From Alphaproteobacteria bacterium (lineage in GTDB: Bacteria; Pseudomonadota; Alphaproteobacteria; Rhizobiales; Devosiaceae), in NCBI GenBank assembly GCA_024279575.1, contig JAJRRJ010000199.1, positions 1 to 8,094 on the forward strand: a stretch of 8,094 bases of DNA, read 5' to 3'. The translations under genes were made by a program, and so were the position numbers. The notes beneath the pieces are model-generated. The model saw only the letters and a list, made by a program, of their open reading frames with translations. It did no database searches and was not told where the DNA came from. Shown piece after piece: positions 1 through 6,543 of the stretch (position 1 is its first letter; the number at the start of each line of letters is the position of its first letter).

Positions 1-231
1 CGCTCGGCGGATGTAGATTTCCTCACTATCGGGCAATATCTGCAACCGACAAAAAAGCACGCGCCGGTCAAAAGTTTTATCACACCTGAAGAATTCAAGG
101 CCTATGAAACAACCGCCTATTCCAAAGGGTTTTTGCTGGTTTCCGCATCGCCCCTGACCCGCTCCTCCCACCATGCAGGGGATGATTTTGCCAAATTACG
201 CGCGGCACGACTGGCAAAAAACAGGCACTAA
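1..231 (+). CDS. lipA: Lipoyl synthase, C-terminal part (5' end outside window)
   Basis: The last 76 codons of a radical-SAM lipoyl synthase, open from the left edge in frame 1 and ending in TAA at 229-231. LipA inserts two sulfurs into octanoyl groups bound to lipoyl domains, sacrificing an auxiliary [4Fe-4S] cluster. Visible signatures are the segment DFLTIGQYLQPTKKHAPV near the start, the FKAYE...GF segment, and SASPLTRSSHHAGDDF near the end. The last of these corresponds to the family's C-terminal R-S-S-Y motif, whose serine ligates the auxiliary cluster; here the tyrosine position is histidine. The tail after the motif has the usual short length, so the 3' end looks intact. The radical-SAM CxxxCxxC and N-terminal cluster cysteines lie upstream and cannot be checked. 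Identity rests on strong family motifs seen directly; the function follows from the family. Confidence 0.95.
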   Translation, partial: RSADVDFLTIGQYLQPTKKHAPVKSFITPEEFKAYETTAYSKGFLLVSASPLTRSSHHAGDDFAKLRAARLAKNRH

Positions 232-294
232 AAGTCACTTGAAAATCCCCCGAGAGAATTGATTTTGAGTTTTTGTTGTATGTGTTGAACTATC

Positions 295-417
295 GTGCGC
301 AAGCACCTCGACCTGGAAGCTTTTGTTTCTAAAAACCTGTCCACCAATTCTGAGCTTGTAATCATCTCCGGCAATGCCGATATTGAAAACCTGTTGAACC
401 GATTTAAGACGTCCTGA
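295..417 (+). other. Possible 40-codon ORF directly abutting ratA (unproven)
   Basis: A GTG-started frame of 40 codons lies in the gap between lipA and ratA and ends in TGA at 415-417, immediately followed by the ratA ATG at 418, in the same frame. The predicted peptide has a plausible soluble composition, with a short hydrophobic strand (ELVIISG) followed by a helix-like DIENLLNRFK. About 60% of third positions are G or C. I see no Shine-Dalgarno before the GTG and do not recognise the product. ratA itself also lacks an obvious Shine-Dalgarno, so coupled reinitiation from this frame is one explanation. It could equally be 5' untranslated sequence that is open by chance. Confidence 0.2.
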
Positions 418-858
418 ATGCCCAAGCTAAAATTCTCCCGCACTGTAAAATTCTCCCCGCAACAAATGTTGGATCTGGTGAGCGATTTACACAGCTACCC
501 CGATTTCGTGCCCAACTGTTCAGACATGGAGGTGAGCGCAAAAGAGGGCGTGCCTGTGGAGTCATGTGAGGCGCGCATGCATGTCAGCTTTGGCCCCATA
601 AACCAAAGTTACACCAGTAAAGTGATAATTGACCACAACGAAATGAGCGTTAGAGCAACCTCAAACGATAATCCGTTTGATTATCTGGACAGTAAATGGG
701 TATTCACACCAATTGGAAACGGGTGTGTTATCAGATTCGAAATTGATTTCAGTTTTTCAAACCGTCTGATTGCATCAATGGCCGAGCCGGCTTTTGTTAA
801 TATTCAGGGAGAAATTTTAGACGCCTTTATCGCCGAAGCCAAACGCCGTTATTCCTGA
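418..858 (+). CDS. ratA: RatA/COQ10-family START-domain protein
   Basis: A 146-residue protein of the polyketide cyclase/START (SRPBCC) fold, in the RatA (YfjG)/COQ10 family. It opens with the family's charged beta-strand (MPKLKFSRTV). YPDFVPNC at residues 27-34 matches the conserved YPxFVPWC motif with Asn in place of Trp. The FDYLDSKWVF segment in the middle and a long C-terminal helix (about 118-145) complete the fold. Family members are small single-domain proteins, so the length is complete. In mitochondria COQ10 binds coenzyme Q and supports respiration; E. coli RatA has been described as inhibiting 70S ribosome assembly. In Alphaproteobacteria the COQ10-like role seems more likely to me, but that is inference. 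No antitoxin partner (ratB) is adjacent. It follows lipA on the same strand and converges with the next gene, with only 9 bp between stops. Confidence 0.9.
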   Translation: MPKLKFSRTVKFSPQQMLDLVSDLHSYPDFVPNCSDMEVSAKEGVPVESCEARMHVSFGPINQSYTSKVIIDHNEMSVRATSNDNPFDYLDSKWVFTPIGNGCVIRFEIDFSFSNRLIASMAEPAFVNIQGEILDAFIAEAKRRYS

Positions 859-867
859 AATTTTTCC

Positions 868-1389
868 TTAAACCCCGTCCAGCATCTCAAGCACCAGTTC
901 CAGCGCGGTTTCAACAGTTGCCATTCGCACAGCATCACGACCAATGTCCCCAAACCGTCTTTCCAAATGATGTGATGTGCCCTCAAGTTGGGAAAAATGC
1001 CCCATGTTTTTCATTGCCCAGCCAAAGTGTACCAGCCCAACCGGCTTTTGTGACGTACCGCCCCCTGGTCCGGCAATGCCGGTAACCGAAACAGCGATAT
1101 CGGCGGAACCTTTGTCTAGCGCCCCCAGAGCCATGGCGCGCGCAACCGGCTCTGATACTGCGCCAAATTCCTCAATCAAGGTTTTCGGAACGCCAATCAT
1201 TTTTTGCTTGGCTTCATTGGCATAAGTCACAAACCCGCCATAGACCACATTTGATGAACCCGGAACTGCAGTGAGAGCCCCCGCAATTAAACCCCCGGTA
1301 CAGCTTTCAGCTGTTACAATCGTTCGTTTACTGGCACTTAACCAGTCTATAACCATTCCCGCCAGTTGAAGTGTCCGTTCAGGAAACAT
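868..1389 (-). CDS. pncC: CinA C-terminal-domain protein, nicotinamide-nucleotide amidohydrolase
   Basis: A 173-residue stand-alone CinA C-terminal domain, the size of E. coli PncC (YgaD), lacking the N-terminal molybdopterin-like domain of full CinA. The family deamidates nicotinamide mononucleotide to nicotinate mononucleotide, recycling NAD by-products in the cytoplasm. Visible motifs are TAESCTGG around residues 26-33 (the Ser being the expected nucleophile), TYANEAK at 55-61 (likely catalytic Tyr and Lys), and TGIAGPGGG at 103-111. The open frame reaches back to a TTG at 1392, but I place the start at the ATG 1389-1387. It overlaps the ispDF stop as TGATG and has GGGGAG seven bases upstream. 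The gene is therefore probably translated by coupling with ispDF. The family and motifs are seen directly; activity on NMN is inferred from homologues. Confidence 0.93.
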   Translation of the reverse strand: MFPERTLQLAGMVIDWLSASKRTIVTAESCTGGLIAGALTAVPGSSNVVYGGFVTYANEAKQKMIGVPKTLIEEFGAVSEPVARAMALGALDKGSADIAVSVTGIAGPGGGTSQKPVGLVHFGWAMKNMGHFSQLEGTSHHLERRFGDIGRDAVRMATVETALELVLEMLDGV

Positions 1390-2585
1390 CAATCGTCTCC
1401 CCGTGGAAGCTCAATAGTAGCTGTTCCCAAAGTCATCAGGCCTTCAGAACGCCCCACGAATCCCAGTTTTTCAGACGTAGTTGCCTTTACCGATACCCGG
1501 CTTGCTGACATATCGCAGATGCGTGCAATGTTGTCTTTTATCTGCTTCGAAACCGGCCCGATTTTGGGTGCCTCACAATTGATGGTCAAATCAAGGTGCA
1601 CAATCCGGCCACCGCGCTCCTGCACCCTGTTGGCGGCAAAGGTTAAAAAAGTTTCAGAGGGCTCCCCCTTCCATTTTGCTTCAGATGGGGGAAAATGAGT
1701 GCCTATATCACCCTCAGCCAATGCACCCAGCAGCGCATCAGTTAGCACATGCAGTGCCGCGTCGGCATCGGAGTGGCCTTTGAGTTTTGCGCTATGGGGG
1801 ATATCCACTCCGCCAAGCCGCACCTTGTCCCCCGGTTCAAACCGATGAATGTCCATTCCTGAACCCACGCGTGGTTCCATTTGATTTTCCCCATTCAACA
1901 TTGTTTCAGCACGCAAAAAATCACTATTCGTCGTAATCTTAAACGCCCTTTCATCGCCCTTGACTAAAATTACATCCATGTTGGCCCACTCGGCAACCGC
2001 CGCATCATCGGTAAGTCCCTGAGCAAGTTTTCTGGCTTTGCGGTGCGCTGCAAGAATTTTTTTATACTGAAATCCCTGGGGTGTTTGCGCTGCCCAAAGT
2101 TCGCTCCGGTTCATCGTTGCAAGAATGGTTTTACCATCTTCAGACTGCTTGATAGTATCTGTTACAGGCAGAACGGGCAGGGCGCCGTCATGATTTTCCA
2201 ATGCCCGACAAACGCGAAGAACCAATTTTTTTTCAACAAAAGGGCGCGCGCCATCATGTATCAAAACGCGCTCGATGCCGGCTTTCTCAAGTGCCTGTAA
2301 CCCCAAAAAACAGGATTCTTGTCGTTCTCCCCCCCCAATGACACAACTGAGTAGTTTTGGATGAGAGAGGGCAAGTGCGCTAAACATTTCCCGATGGTCC
2401 ACCCCGATCACGGGCAGAACATAATCAATAAAATCCAAAGCCAGAAAACCGAAGAGTGTTCGCTCCAAAATTGTTTTCCCCCCAAGAACGCGATATTGTT
2501 TGGGCATGTCGTCCGCATGACGTTGCAAACGCAAACCTTTACCGCCAGCAACAACGATCACTCCGATTTTACCCTGTTCGCTCAT
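1389..2585 (-). CDS. ispDF: Bifunctional MEP-pathway enzyme IspD-IspF
   Basis: A 398-residue fusion catalysing two steps of non-mevalonate isoprenoid synthesis. The IspD half (about 1-232) transfers CMP from CTP to methylerythritol 4-phosphate. The IspF half (about 236-398) cyclises CDP-ME 2-phosphate to MEcPP with loss of CMP. IspD shows the nucleotide loop VVAGGKGLRL (11-20), Lys29 in MPKQY, HDGARPF at 110-116 and Lys216 in AFKITTNSD. IspF shows the zinc ligands Asp245 and His247 (MDIHRFE) and His279, the GHSDADA loop (270-276) and the DIGTHFPP loop (293-300). The intermediate enzyme IspE is not in the window. The frame stays open 34 codons upstream to a TTG, but that extension is unlike the family, so I use the ATG at 2585, where the conserved IspD strand begins nine residues in. 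No strong Shine-Dalgarno precedes it. Its stop overlaps the pncC start. Confidence 0.96.
   Translation of the reverse strand: MSEQGKIGVIVVAGGKGLRLQRHADDMPKQYRVLGGKTILERTLFGFLALDFIDYVLPVIGVDHREMFSALALSHPKLLSCVIGGGERQESCFLGLQALEKAGIERVLIHDGARPFVEKKLVLRVCRALENHDGALPVLPVTDTIKQSEDGKTILATMNRSELWAAQTPQGFQYKKILAAHRKARKLAQGLTDDAAVAEWANMDVILVKGDERAFKITTNSDFLRAETMLNGENQMEPRVGSGMDIHRFEPGDKVRLGGVDIPHSAKLKGHSDADAALHVLTDALLGALAEGDIGTHFPPSEAKWKGEPSETFLTFAANRVQERGGRIVHLDLTINCEAPKIGPVSKQIKDNIARICDMSASRVSVKATTSEKLGFVGRSEGLMTLGTATIELPRGDD
1397..1402 (-). promoter_or_regulatory. Shine-Dalgarno site of pncC
   Basis: Read on the minus strand this is GGGGAG, lying inside the last codons of ispDF and 7 bases before the ATG at 1389. 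It decides the pncC start: the competing TTG at 1392 would have a spacing of only 4 bases. Confidence 0.75.
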
Positions 2586-2665
2586 GAATTCAAAATTCCG
2601 GTTGGATCCATTATTCCCTGACTTTGGTTTAATCCCAATCCGCTCATCCGGGCAAGGATAGTCAC
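2582..2665 (-). other. Possible 27-residue leader ORF coupled to ispDF (unproven)
   Basis: On the minus strand a GTG at 2665 opens 27 sense codons ending in a TGA that overlaps the ispDF ATG as ATGA. A purine-rich GGAAGGAAAG run at 2676-2685 precedes it; the GGAAAG part ends about 10 bases before the GTG. The predicted peptide is short and not recognised. Support is only the classic coupling overlap, together with the weak ribosome site in front of ispDF itself. Chance is a serious alternative. Confidence 0.2.
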
Positions 2666-2707
2666 AAATTATCTGCTTTCCTTCCAAAAAGTAAAATGGA
2701 ACCCCCC

Positions 2708-2745
2708 TGTTAAATGATTATTATGTGTGCAATAATAAATTTTGC
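2708..2745. promoter_or_regulatory. Divergent promoter region of ispDF and dusB, with inverted repeat
   Basis: This A/T-rich stretch lies between the divergent ispDF and dusB starts. It carries a perfect 7-bp inverted repeat, TTATTAT at 2718-2724 and ATAATAA at 2732-2738, around a 7-base spacer. Overlapping the arms are near-consensus -10 hexamers facing opposite ways: AATAAT at 2731-2736 on plus and CATAAT at 2725-2720 on minus, each 5 of 6 to TATAAT. Neither has a convincing -35. Since both operons need a promoter and little other space exists, a promoter role is likely. The exact elements, and any operator role of the repeat, are inference. Confidence 0.45.
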
Positions 2746-2771
2746 TTATTTCTAGGGCACAAACCTTTGTT

Positions 2772-3782
2772 ATGACCTCATGTTCTACTATCGATATTGG
2801 TAATATCTCGTTGTCTGGAAATGCTTTTTTGGCACCAATGGCAGGGATTACCGACGCTCCCTTTCGTACGTTGGCAGAAAAATTTGGTGCGGCAATGGTT
2901 GTTTCCGAAATGATTGCCAGTGCAAACCTGGGCACCGGGCAACGGGATATGGTGCGCAAACTCGCCCATTCAGGCAAATTACCCCATGTGGTGCAGATTG
3001 CTGGAAATGAGGAAAAATGGCTTACATTGGGGGTTAAGCTGGCTCAGGATGCAGGGGCACAGATCATTGATATCAATATGGGTTGCCCCTCCAAAAAGGT
3101 TACCAATGGGTATGCCGGGTCTGCATTGATGCGCGTTCCGGATCGCGCACTCAGGCTAATTGAAACAGTCGTTGAAGCAGCACACGTTCCAGTTACGGTT
3201 AAAATGCGCCTTGGATGGAACGATCAACAAATTAACGCGCCTCAAATTGCAAAGCTGGCAGAAAGCGCCGGGGTGCAGATGATCGCTGTACACGGTCGCA
3301 CCCGCCAACAATTCTACAAAGGCACCGCCCGCTGGAAACCGGTGCGCGATGTCGTGGATGCAGTAAAAATCCCGGTCATTGTTAATGGCGACATTATTGA
3401 TCCAAAGAGCGCCCGCCTCGCTTTGCACCAGTCGGGGGCTGCCGGAGTAATGATAGGGCGCGCAGCGCAGGGCCAGCCCTGGTTGGTGGGGCAGATAAAC
3501 GCATCCCTGTCTGGCTGCAGGCCCACAGATACTCCTCAATCTGATACTTTGCTGGCAATTATTGTTGAACATTATCATGCAATGCTTGAAGCATACGGGG
3601 TTGATATGGGCGTGCGCGTTGCCCGAAAACACCTTCGATGGTATCTGGAAGCTGCGGACATTCAATTCAGCGTTGAACAACGCAGACAACTGCTAACGCA
3701 AAGCGCGCCCAAAGATACACTTGATCTCATACGCCGCTTTATTACGCTTCAAAGCGCCTCATTTTCCAACAGTGCGGCCTGA
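2772..3782 (+). CDS. dusB: tRNA-dihydrouridine synthase, DusB/NifR3 type
   Basis: A 336-residue FMN enzyme that reduces uridine to dihydrouridine in the D-loop of tRNA using NADPH. The TIM barrel starts with the FMN-contact motif FLAPMAGITDAPFR (19-32). It continues with the active-site loop NMGCPSKKV (102-110), where Cys105 is the expected general acid, then VKMRLGW (143-149), VHGRTRQQFYKG (173-184), VNGDI (204-208) and the phosphate-binding GVMIGRAAQGQPW (225-237). A helical C-terminal domain follows. Length and motif order are normal for the family. The frame is open to a TTG at 2742, but the ATG at 2772 gives the usual short N-terminus before the first barrel strand; an AGGG lies 14 bases upstream, so the ribosome site is weak. 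It heads the nitrogen-regulation genes, and ntrB begins three bases after its stop. This arrangement gave the gene its older name nifR3. Confidence 0.95.
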   Translation: MTSCSTIDIGNISLSGNAFLAPMAGITDAPFRTLAEKFGAAMVVSEMIASANLGTGQRDMVRKLAHSGKLPHVVQIAGNEEKWLTLGVKLAQDAGAQIIDINMGCPSKKVTNGYAGSALMRVPDRALRLIETVVEAAHVPVTVKMRLGWNDQQINAPQIAKLAESAGVQMIAVHGRTRQQFYKGTARWKPVRDVVDAVKIPVIVNGDIIDPKSARLALHQSGAAGVMIGRAAQGQPWLVGQINASLSGCRPTDTPQSDTLLAIIVEHYHAMLEAYGVDMGVRVARKHLRWYLEAADIQFSVEQRRQLLTQSAPKDTLDLIRRFITLQSASFSNSAA

Positions 3783-3785
3783 GAG

Positions 3786-4922
3786 ATGAAGCATTCAAAT
3801 CAAACCGGCAAAGCAGCATTACAAACAACAGGAGGCAAGTCGCCGCCGAATATTGGCATGGAAGGGGCCATATTTCACGCACTGCAGCAGCCTGTGATTG
3901 TATGTAATGATAACAATCTGATCATTTTTGCCAATTACGCCGCAGAAATTTTTTTTGGCGCTTCCAAACAAGTTTTGCTCCGGGAAAAGCTTGAAACTAT
4001 TATTGCTTTTGGCTCGCCCATTCTGGAACTGGTGGAAACGGTGCGACAGGGACAGGCTCCGATGACCAAATACCGGGTCGTTGCCGGGCCGTTGCGGTCA
4101 CGCAACGAAACCAAAGTTGATGTTTTTGCATCTCCCCTGCCTGAATTTGCGGGCAGTGTTTCCCTGTTGTTTCAGCAAAGAACTATGGCCGACAAAATTG
4201 ATCGCCAATTGGTATCGCAAGGGGCGGTGCGTTCAGCTACAGGGTTGGCAGCCATGTTGGCCCATGAAATCAAAAACCCATTGTCCGGTATTCGAGGCGC
4301 TGCGCAACTGCTGGAACAAACCATTGCCGAGGACGAAAAACTACTTGCCCGACTTATCCGTGATGAAACTGACCGTATTGTCAAACTTATTGATCGTGTT
4401 GAAGTGTTTGGAGACCAGCGCCCGGTAGAGCGAGGGGCATTAAATGTGCATGTTGCGCTTGATCGGGTAAAGCTGTTGGCAAAAAGCGGTATTGCCAGCG
4501 CAATAACAATGATCGAGCAATACGATCCCTCATTACCCAATGTCTACGGCAATGAAGATCAGCTCATTCAAATATTCATCAACTTAATTAAAAATGCCGC
4601 AGAATCCCTTGAAAACACTGTAAATCCTAAAATTACAATTTCAACCAAATTTGTACCGGGTGTAAAAATTACAGTGTCGGGGACGTCAGAGCGTATTTCT
4701 CTGCCCCTTGAAATAACCATTCAGGATAATGGTATGGGTATTCCGGAGGAAATGCTGCCCTTTATGTTTGAGCCCTTTGTAACCGGCAAACCCAACGGTA
4801 CCGGCCTGGGTCTGGCCCTTGTTGCAAAAATGGTCGCTGATCACGGCGGCATAATTGAATGTGCAAGTCAGCCCGGACATACCAGCTTTCGAATTCTTCT
4901 ACCCATGGCTCCATCACAATGA
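3786..4922 (+). CDS. ntrB: Nitrogen regulation sensor kinase NtrB (GlnL)
   Basis: A 378-residue soluble histidine kinase/phosphatase that sets NtrC phosphorylation according to nitrogen status, normally under control of the PII protein GlnB. There are no membrane segments. Domains in order: a PAS fold (about 25-130), HisKA with the H-box MLAHEIKNPLSGIRGAA (His160 phosphoacceptor), and an ATPase domain. The ATPase shows the N-box NLIKNAAES (266-274), DNGMGIP (314-320), the F-box FEPFVTGK (328-335) and GTGLGLALV (338-346). All catalytic boxes are present. The start at 3786 lies three bases after the dusB stop, implying coupled translation in one operon. An in-frame ATG at 3858 is the alternative; it would remove a 24-residue polar tail. 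A perfect AGGAGG at 3830-3835 lies 22 bases before that second ATG, too far for normal use. Confidence 0.96.
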   Translation: MKHSNQTGKAALQTTGGKSPPNIGMEGAIFHALQQPVIVCNDNNLIIFANYAAEIFFGASKQVLLREKLETIIAFGSPILELVETVRQGQAPMTKYRVVAGPLRSRNETKVDVFASPLPEFAGSVSLLFQQRTMADKIDRQLVSQGAVRSATGLAAMLAHEIKNPLSGIRGAAQLLEQTIAEDEKLLARLIRDETDRIVKLIDRVEVFGDQRPVERGALNVHVALDRVKLLAKSGIASAITMIEQYDPSLPNVYGNEDQLIQIFINLIKNAAESLENTVNPKITISTKFVPGVKITVSGTSERISLPLEITIQDNGMGIPEEMLPFMFEPFVTGKPNGTGLGLALVAKMVADHGGIIECASQPGHTSFRILLPMAPSQ

Positions 4923-4966
4923 CACATCCAAAAATACCAATGTGCAATTTTCAACTTACTCAGCCC

Positions 4967-4970
4967 AAGG
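4967..4970 (+). promoter_or_regulatory. Shine-Dalgarno site of ntrC
   Basis: AAGG lies 7 bases before the ATG at 4978. It favours this start over the longer open frame reaching back into ntrB (TTG/ATG-type codons from 4855) and over the ATG at 4996, which has no comparable site. Confidence 0.5.
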
Positions 4971-4977
4971 CAACCCC

Positions 4978-6450
4978 ATGAGTTCCAAGACGGCCATGAA
5001 TACCAAGACAATACTGCTCGTTGAAGATGATGCCGCCATCCGCATGGTTCTTAACCAGACACTGACCCGTGCGGGCTATGAGGTGCGGCCAACCGGTAAC
5101 CTTTCCACCCTGTGGAACTGGGTGACACGCGGAGAAGGAGACCTGCTTATTACCGACGTTGCCTTGCCCGACGGTAATGCGTTTGAGCTGATGCCCAAGA
5201 TTAAATCTTCCCGCAAAAACCTGCCAATAATCGTTATGAGTGCGCAAAATACCTTTATGACTGCAATTCGAGCGTCCGAGGCTGGTGCCTATGACTATTT
5301 GCCAAAGCCGTTTGACATCAACGAAATGCTTGCTGTGGTTTCCCGTGCGCTCAACGATGCCGTTAAGCCCCCAAAAAGGGAAGAGGGGCTTGAACAGGAA
5401 CCCGATGAAAAAATGCCCTTGGTGGGGCGTTCGCCCGCAATGCAGGAGATTTACCGATCCCTTGCCCGCCTGATGCAAACCGACTTGACGGTAATGATTG
5501 CCGGTGAGAGCGGCACTGGCAAAGAGCTGGTGGCAAAGGCTCTGCATCAGTTCGGCAAACGTGCTCACGGCCCCTTTGTCGCCATCAACATGGCAGCGAT
5601 CCCCAAAGACCTGATTGAAGCTGAACTGTTCGGTCATGAAAAAGGGGCCTTCACCGGAGCCACTGCCCGACAGTCAGGGCGTTTTGAGCAGGCCGACGGC
5701 GGCACCCTTTTTCTGGATGAAATTGGCGATATGCCAATGGACGCTCAAACGCGTCTGCTACGAGTGTTGCAGGAAGGTGAGTTCCACATGGTTGGCGGCA
5801 TAAAAGCTATCAAAACCAATGTGCGGATTGTTGCTGCCACCCATCAGGACTTGCCCGAGTTGATAAAACAGGGTCGCTTCCGCGAAGACTTATTCTATCG
5901 CCTAAACGTTGTGCTCCTGCGTTTACCCCCTTTACGCGAACGCGTGCAGGATATTGATGATCTGGTGACCCACTTTTTGCAAAACAACAAAAATAACGGG
6001 TTATCTGCAAAAAGCATATCAATGGATGCAATTGAACTTTTGCAAAAATACTCATGGCCGGGAAATATTCGCGAGCTTGAAAACCTTATCCATCGACTTT
6101 GCGCCCTTCATGCGGACGAAACAATTTCCTCCTCCAATGTTGAAATAGAACTTGCCCAAATTACCCAGACAATTTCAGGCACCAAAGCACATCGGGTTGA
6201 TCTGAGCGTTGCTATTGAGCAGTATTTGGCCGATATATTTGTTGCCCACGAGCCGGGCCTGCCACCTTCGGGCATGTACAATAATTTACTGGAGCAATTA
6301 GAGGCCCCCTTGATTTCAATGGCCCTGAATGCCTGTAACGGCAATCAGATCAAAACGGCAAAATTATTGGGACTTAACCGAAATACGCTGCGCAAAAAGA
6401 TAAATGCCCATAAAATCGAAATCATTCGACACACAAAATCAAATGCCTGA
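4978..6450 (+). CDS. ntrC: Nitrogen regulator NtrC, sigma-54 activator
   Basis: A 490-residue response regulator and enhancer-binding AAA+ ATPase that activates sigma-54 RNA polymerase at nitrogen-assimilation promoters when phosphorylated by NtrB. The receiver domain (about 10-125) has the acidic pair Glu16/Asp17/Asp18, phosphoacceptor Asp60 in LLITDVALPDG, a conserved Ser/Ala switch region (VMSAQ, 86-90) and Lys110 in YLPKPFD. The central domain (about 148-385) has Walker A GESGTGKE (176-183), the sigma-54 contact GAFTGA (223-228), Walker B LFLDEIGDM (244-252), an arginine-finger region FREDLFYRLNV (301-311), and SWPGNIRELEN (359-369). The C-terminal Fis-type helix-turn-helix spans about 450-476 (TAKLLGLNRNTLRKKI). 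Every key residue is present. It begins 55 bases after ntrB on the same strand. The upstream extension of the frame into ntrB is not family-like and is excluded. Confidence 0.97.
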   Translation: MSSKTAMNTKTILLVEDDAAIRMVLNQTLTRAGYEVRPTGNLSTLWNWVTRGEGDLLITDVALPDGNAFELMPKIKSSRKNLPIIVMSAQNTFMTAIRASEAGAYDYLPKPFDINEMLAVVSRALNDAVKPPKREEGLEQEPDEKMPLVGRSPAMQEIYRSLARLMQTDLTVMIAGESGTGKELVAKALHQFGKRAHGPFVAINMAAIPKDLIEAELFGHEKGAFTGATARQSGRFEQADGGTLFLDEIGDMPMDAQTRLLRVLQEGEFHMVGGIKAIKTNVRIVAATHQDLPELIKQGRFREDLFYRLNVVLLRLPPLRERVQDIDDLVTHFLQNNKNNGLSAKSISMDAIELLQKYSWPGNIRELENLIHRLCALHADETISSSNVEIELAQITQTISGTKAHRVDLSVAIEQYLADIFVAHEPGLPPSGMYNNLLEQLEAPLISMALNACNGNQIKTAKLLGLNRNTLRKKINAHKIEIIRHTKSNA

Positions 6451-6451
6451 A

Positions 6452-6483
6452 CAACGGATTAGCGCAGCTGATTGCATCCGGTG
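6452..6483 (+). terminator. Hairpin after ntrC, possible weak terminator or attenuator
   Basis: Starting one base after the ntrC stop, CAACGGAT (6452-6459) pairs with ATCCGGTG (6476-6483) with one mismatch. A 3-bp GCA/TGC stem extends it inward past a 4-base bulge, closing on a 6-base loop. Only four T residues (6489-6492) follow, a few bases downstream. That is poor for a factor-independent terminator, so this may be partial attenuation or RNA stabilisation of the ntrC end rather than full termination. Confidence 0.3.
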
Positions 6484-6514
6484 TCACATTTTAGCAACAT
6501 TGTTCTTGAACCAA

Positions 6515-6543
6515 TTGGCAAACTGGTCCACTTTTCCCAAAAT
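6515..6543 (+). promoter_or_regulatory. Candidate sigma-70-type promoter upstream of ntrY
   Basis: TTGGCA at 6515-6520 (5 of 6 to the -35 consensus) and CAAAAT at 6538-6543 (4 of 6 to the -10) are separated by 17 bases, within the 152- to 200-bp gap before ntrY. The gap, the hairpin after ntrC and this pair together suggest that ntrYX may have its own promoter. The match is modest and could be chance in this base composition. Confidence 0.25.

Noticed and set aside
239..274. Weak hairpin (AAAATC/GATTTT) followed by a T-run after lipA
   Set aside because: The stem is six bases of mostly A-T pairs with a 13-base loop, too unstable to call a terminator.
228..443. Minus-strand 71-codon frame (GTG start) spanning the lipA-ratA gap
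   Set aside because: It overlaps the lipA tail and the ratA head in antisense, has no ribosome site and resembles no family; it looks like a shadow frame.
418..858. RatA as part of a toxin-antitoxin pair
   Set aside because: No ratB-like partner is adjacent, and in Alphaproteobacteria this family fits the COQ10-like housekeeping role better.
3156..3689. 177-codon antisense frame within dusB
   Set aside because: It lies wholly opposite a well-supported gene, and its translation has no recognisable domain; long antisense frames are common opposite coding sequence.
3830..3835. Perfect AGGAGG inside the 5' end of ntrB
   Set aside because: No start codon lies at a usable distance (the next in-frame ATG is 22 bases on), so it is probably incidental sequence within the polar N-terminal tail.
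4960..5637. 225-codon antisense frame within ntrC
   Set aside because: It is opposite the receiver and AAA+ segments of NtrC, with every NtrC motif intact on the plus strand; the antisense product is unlike any known family.
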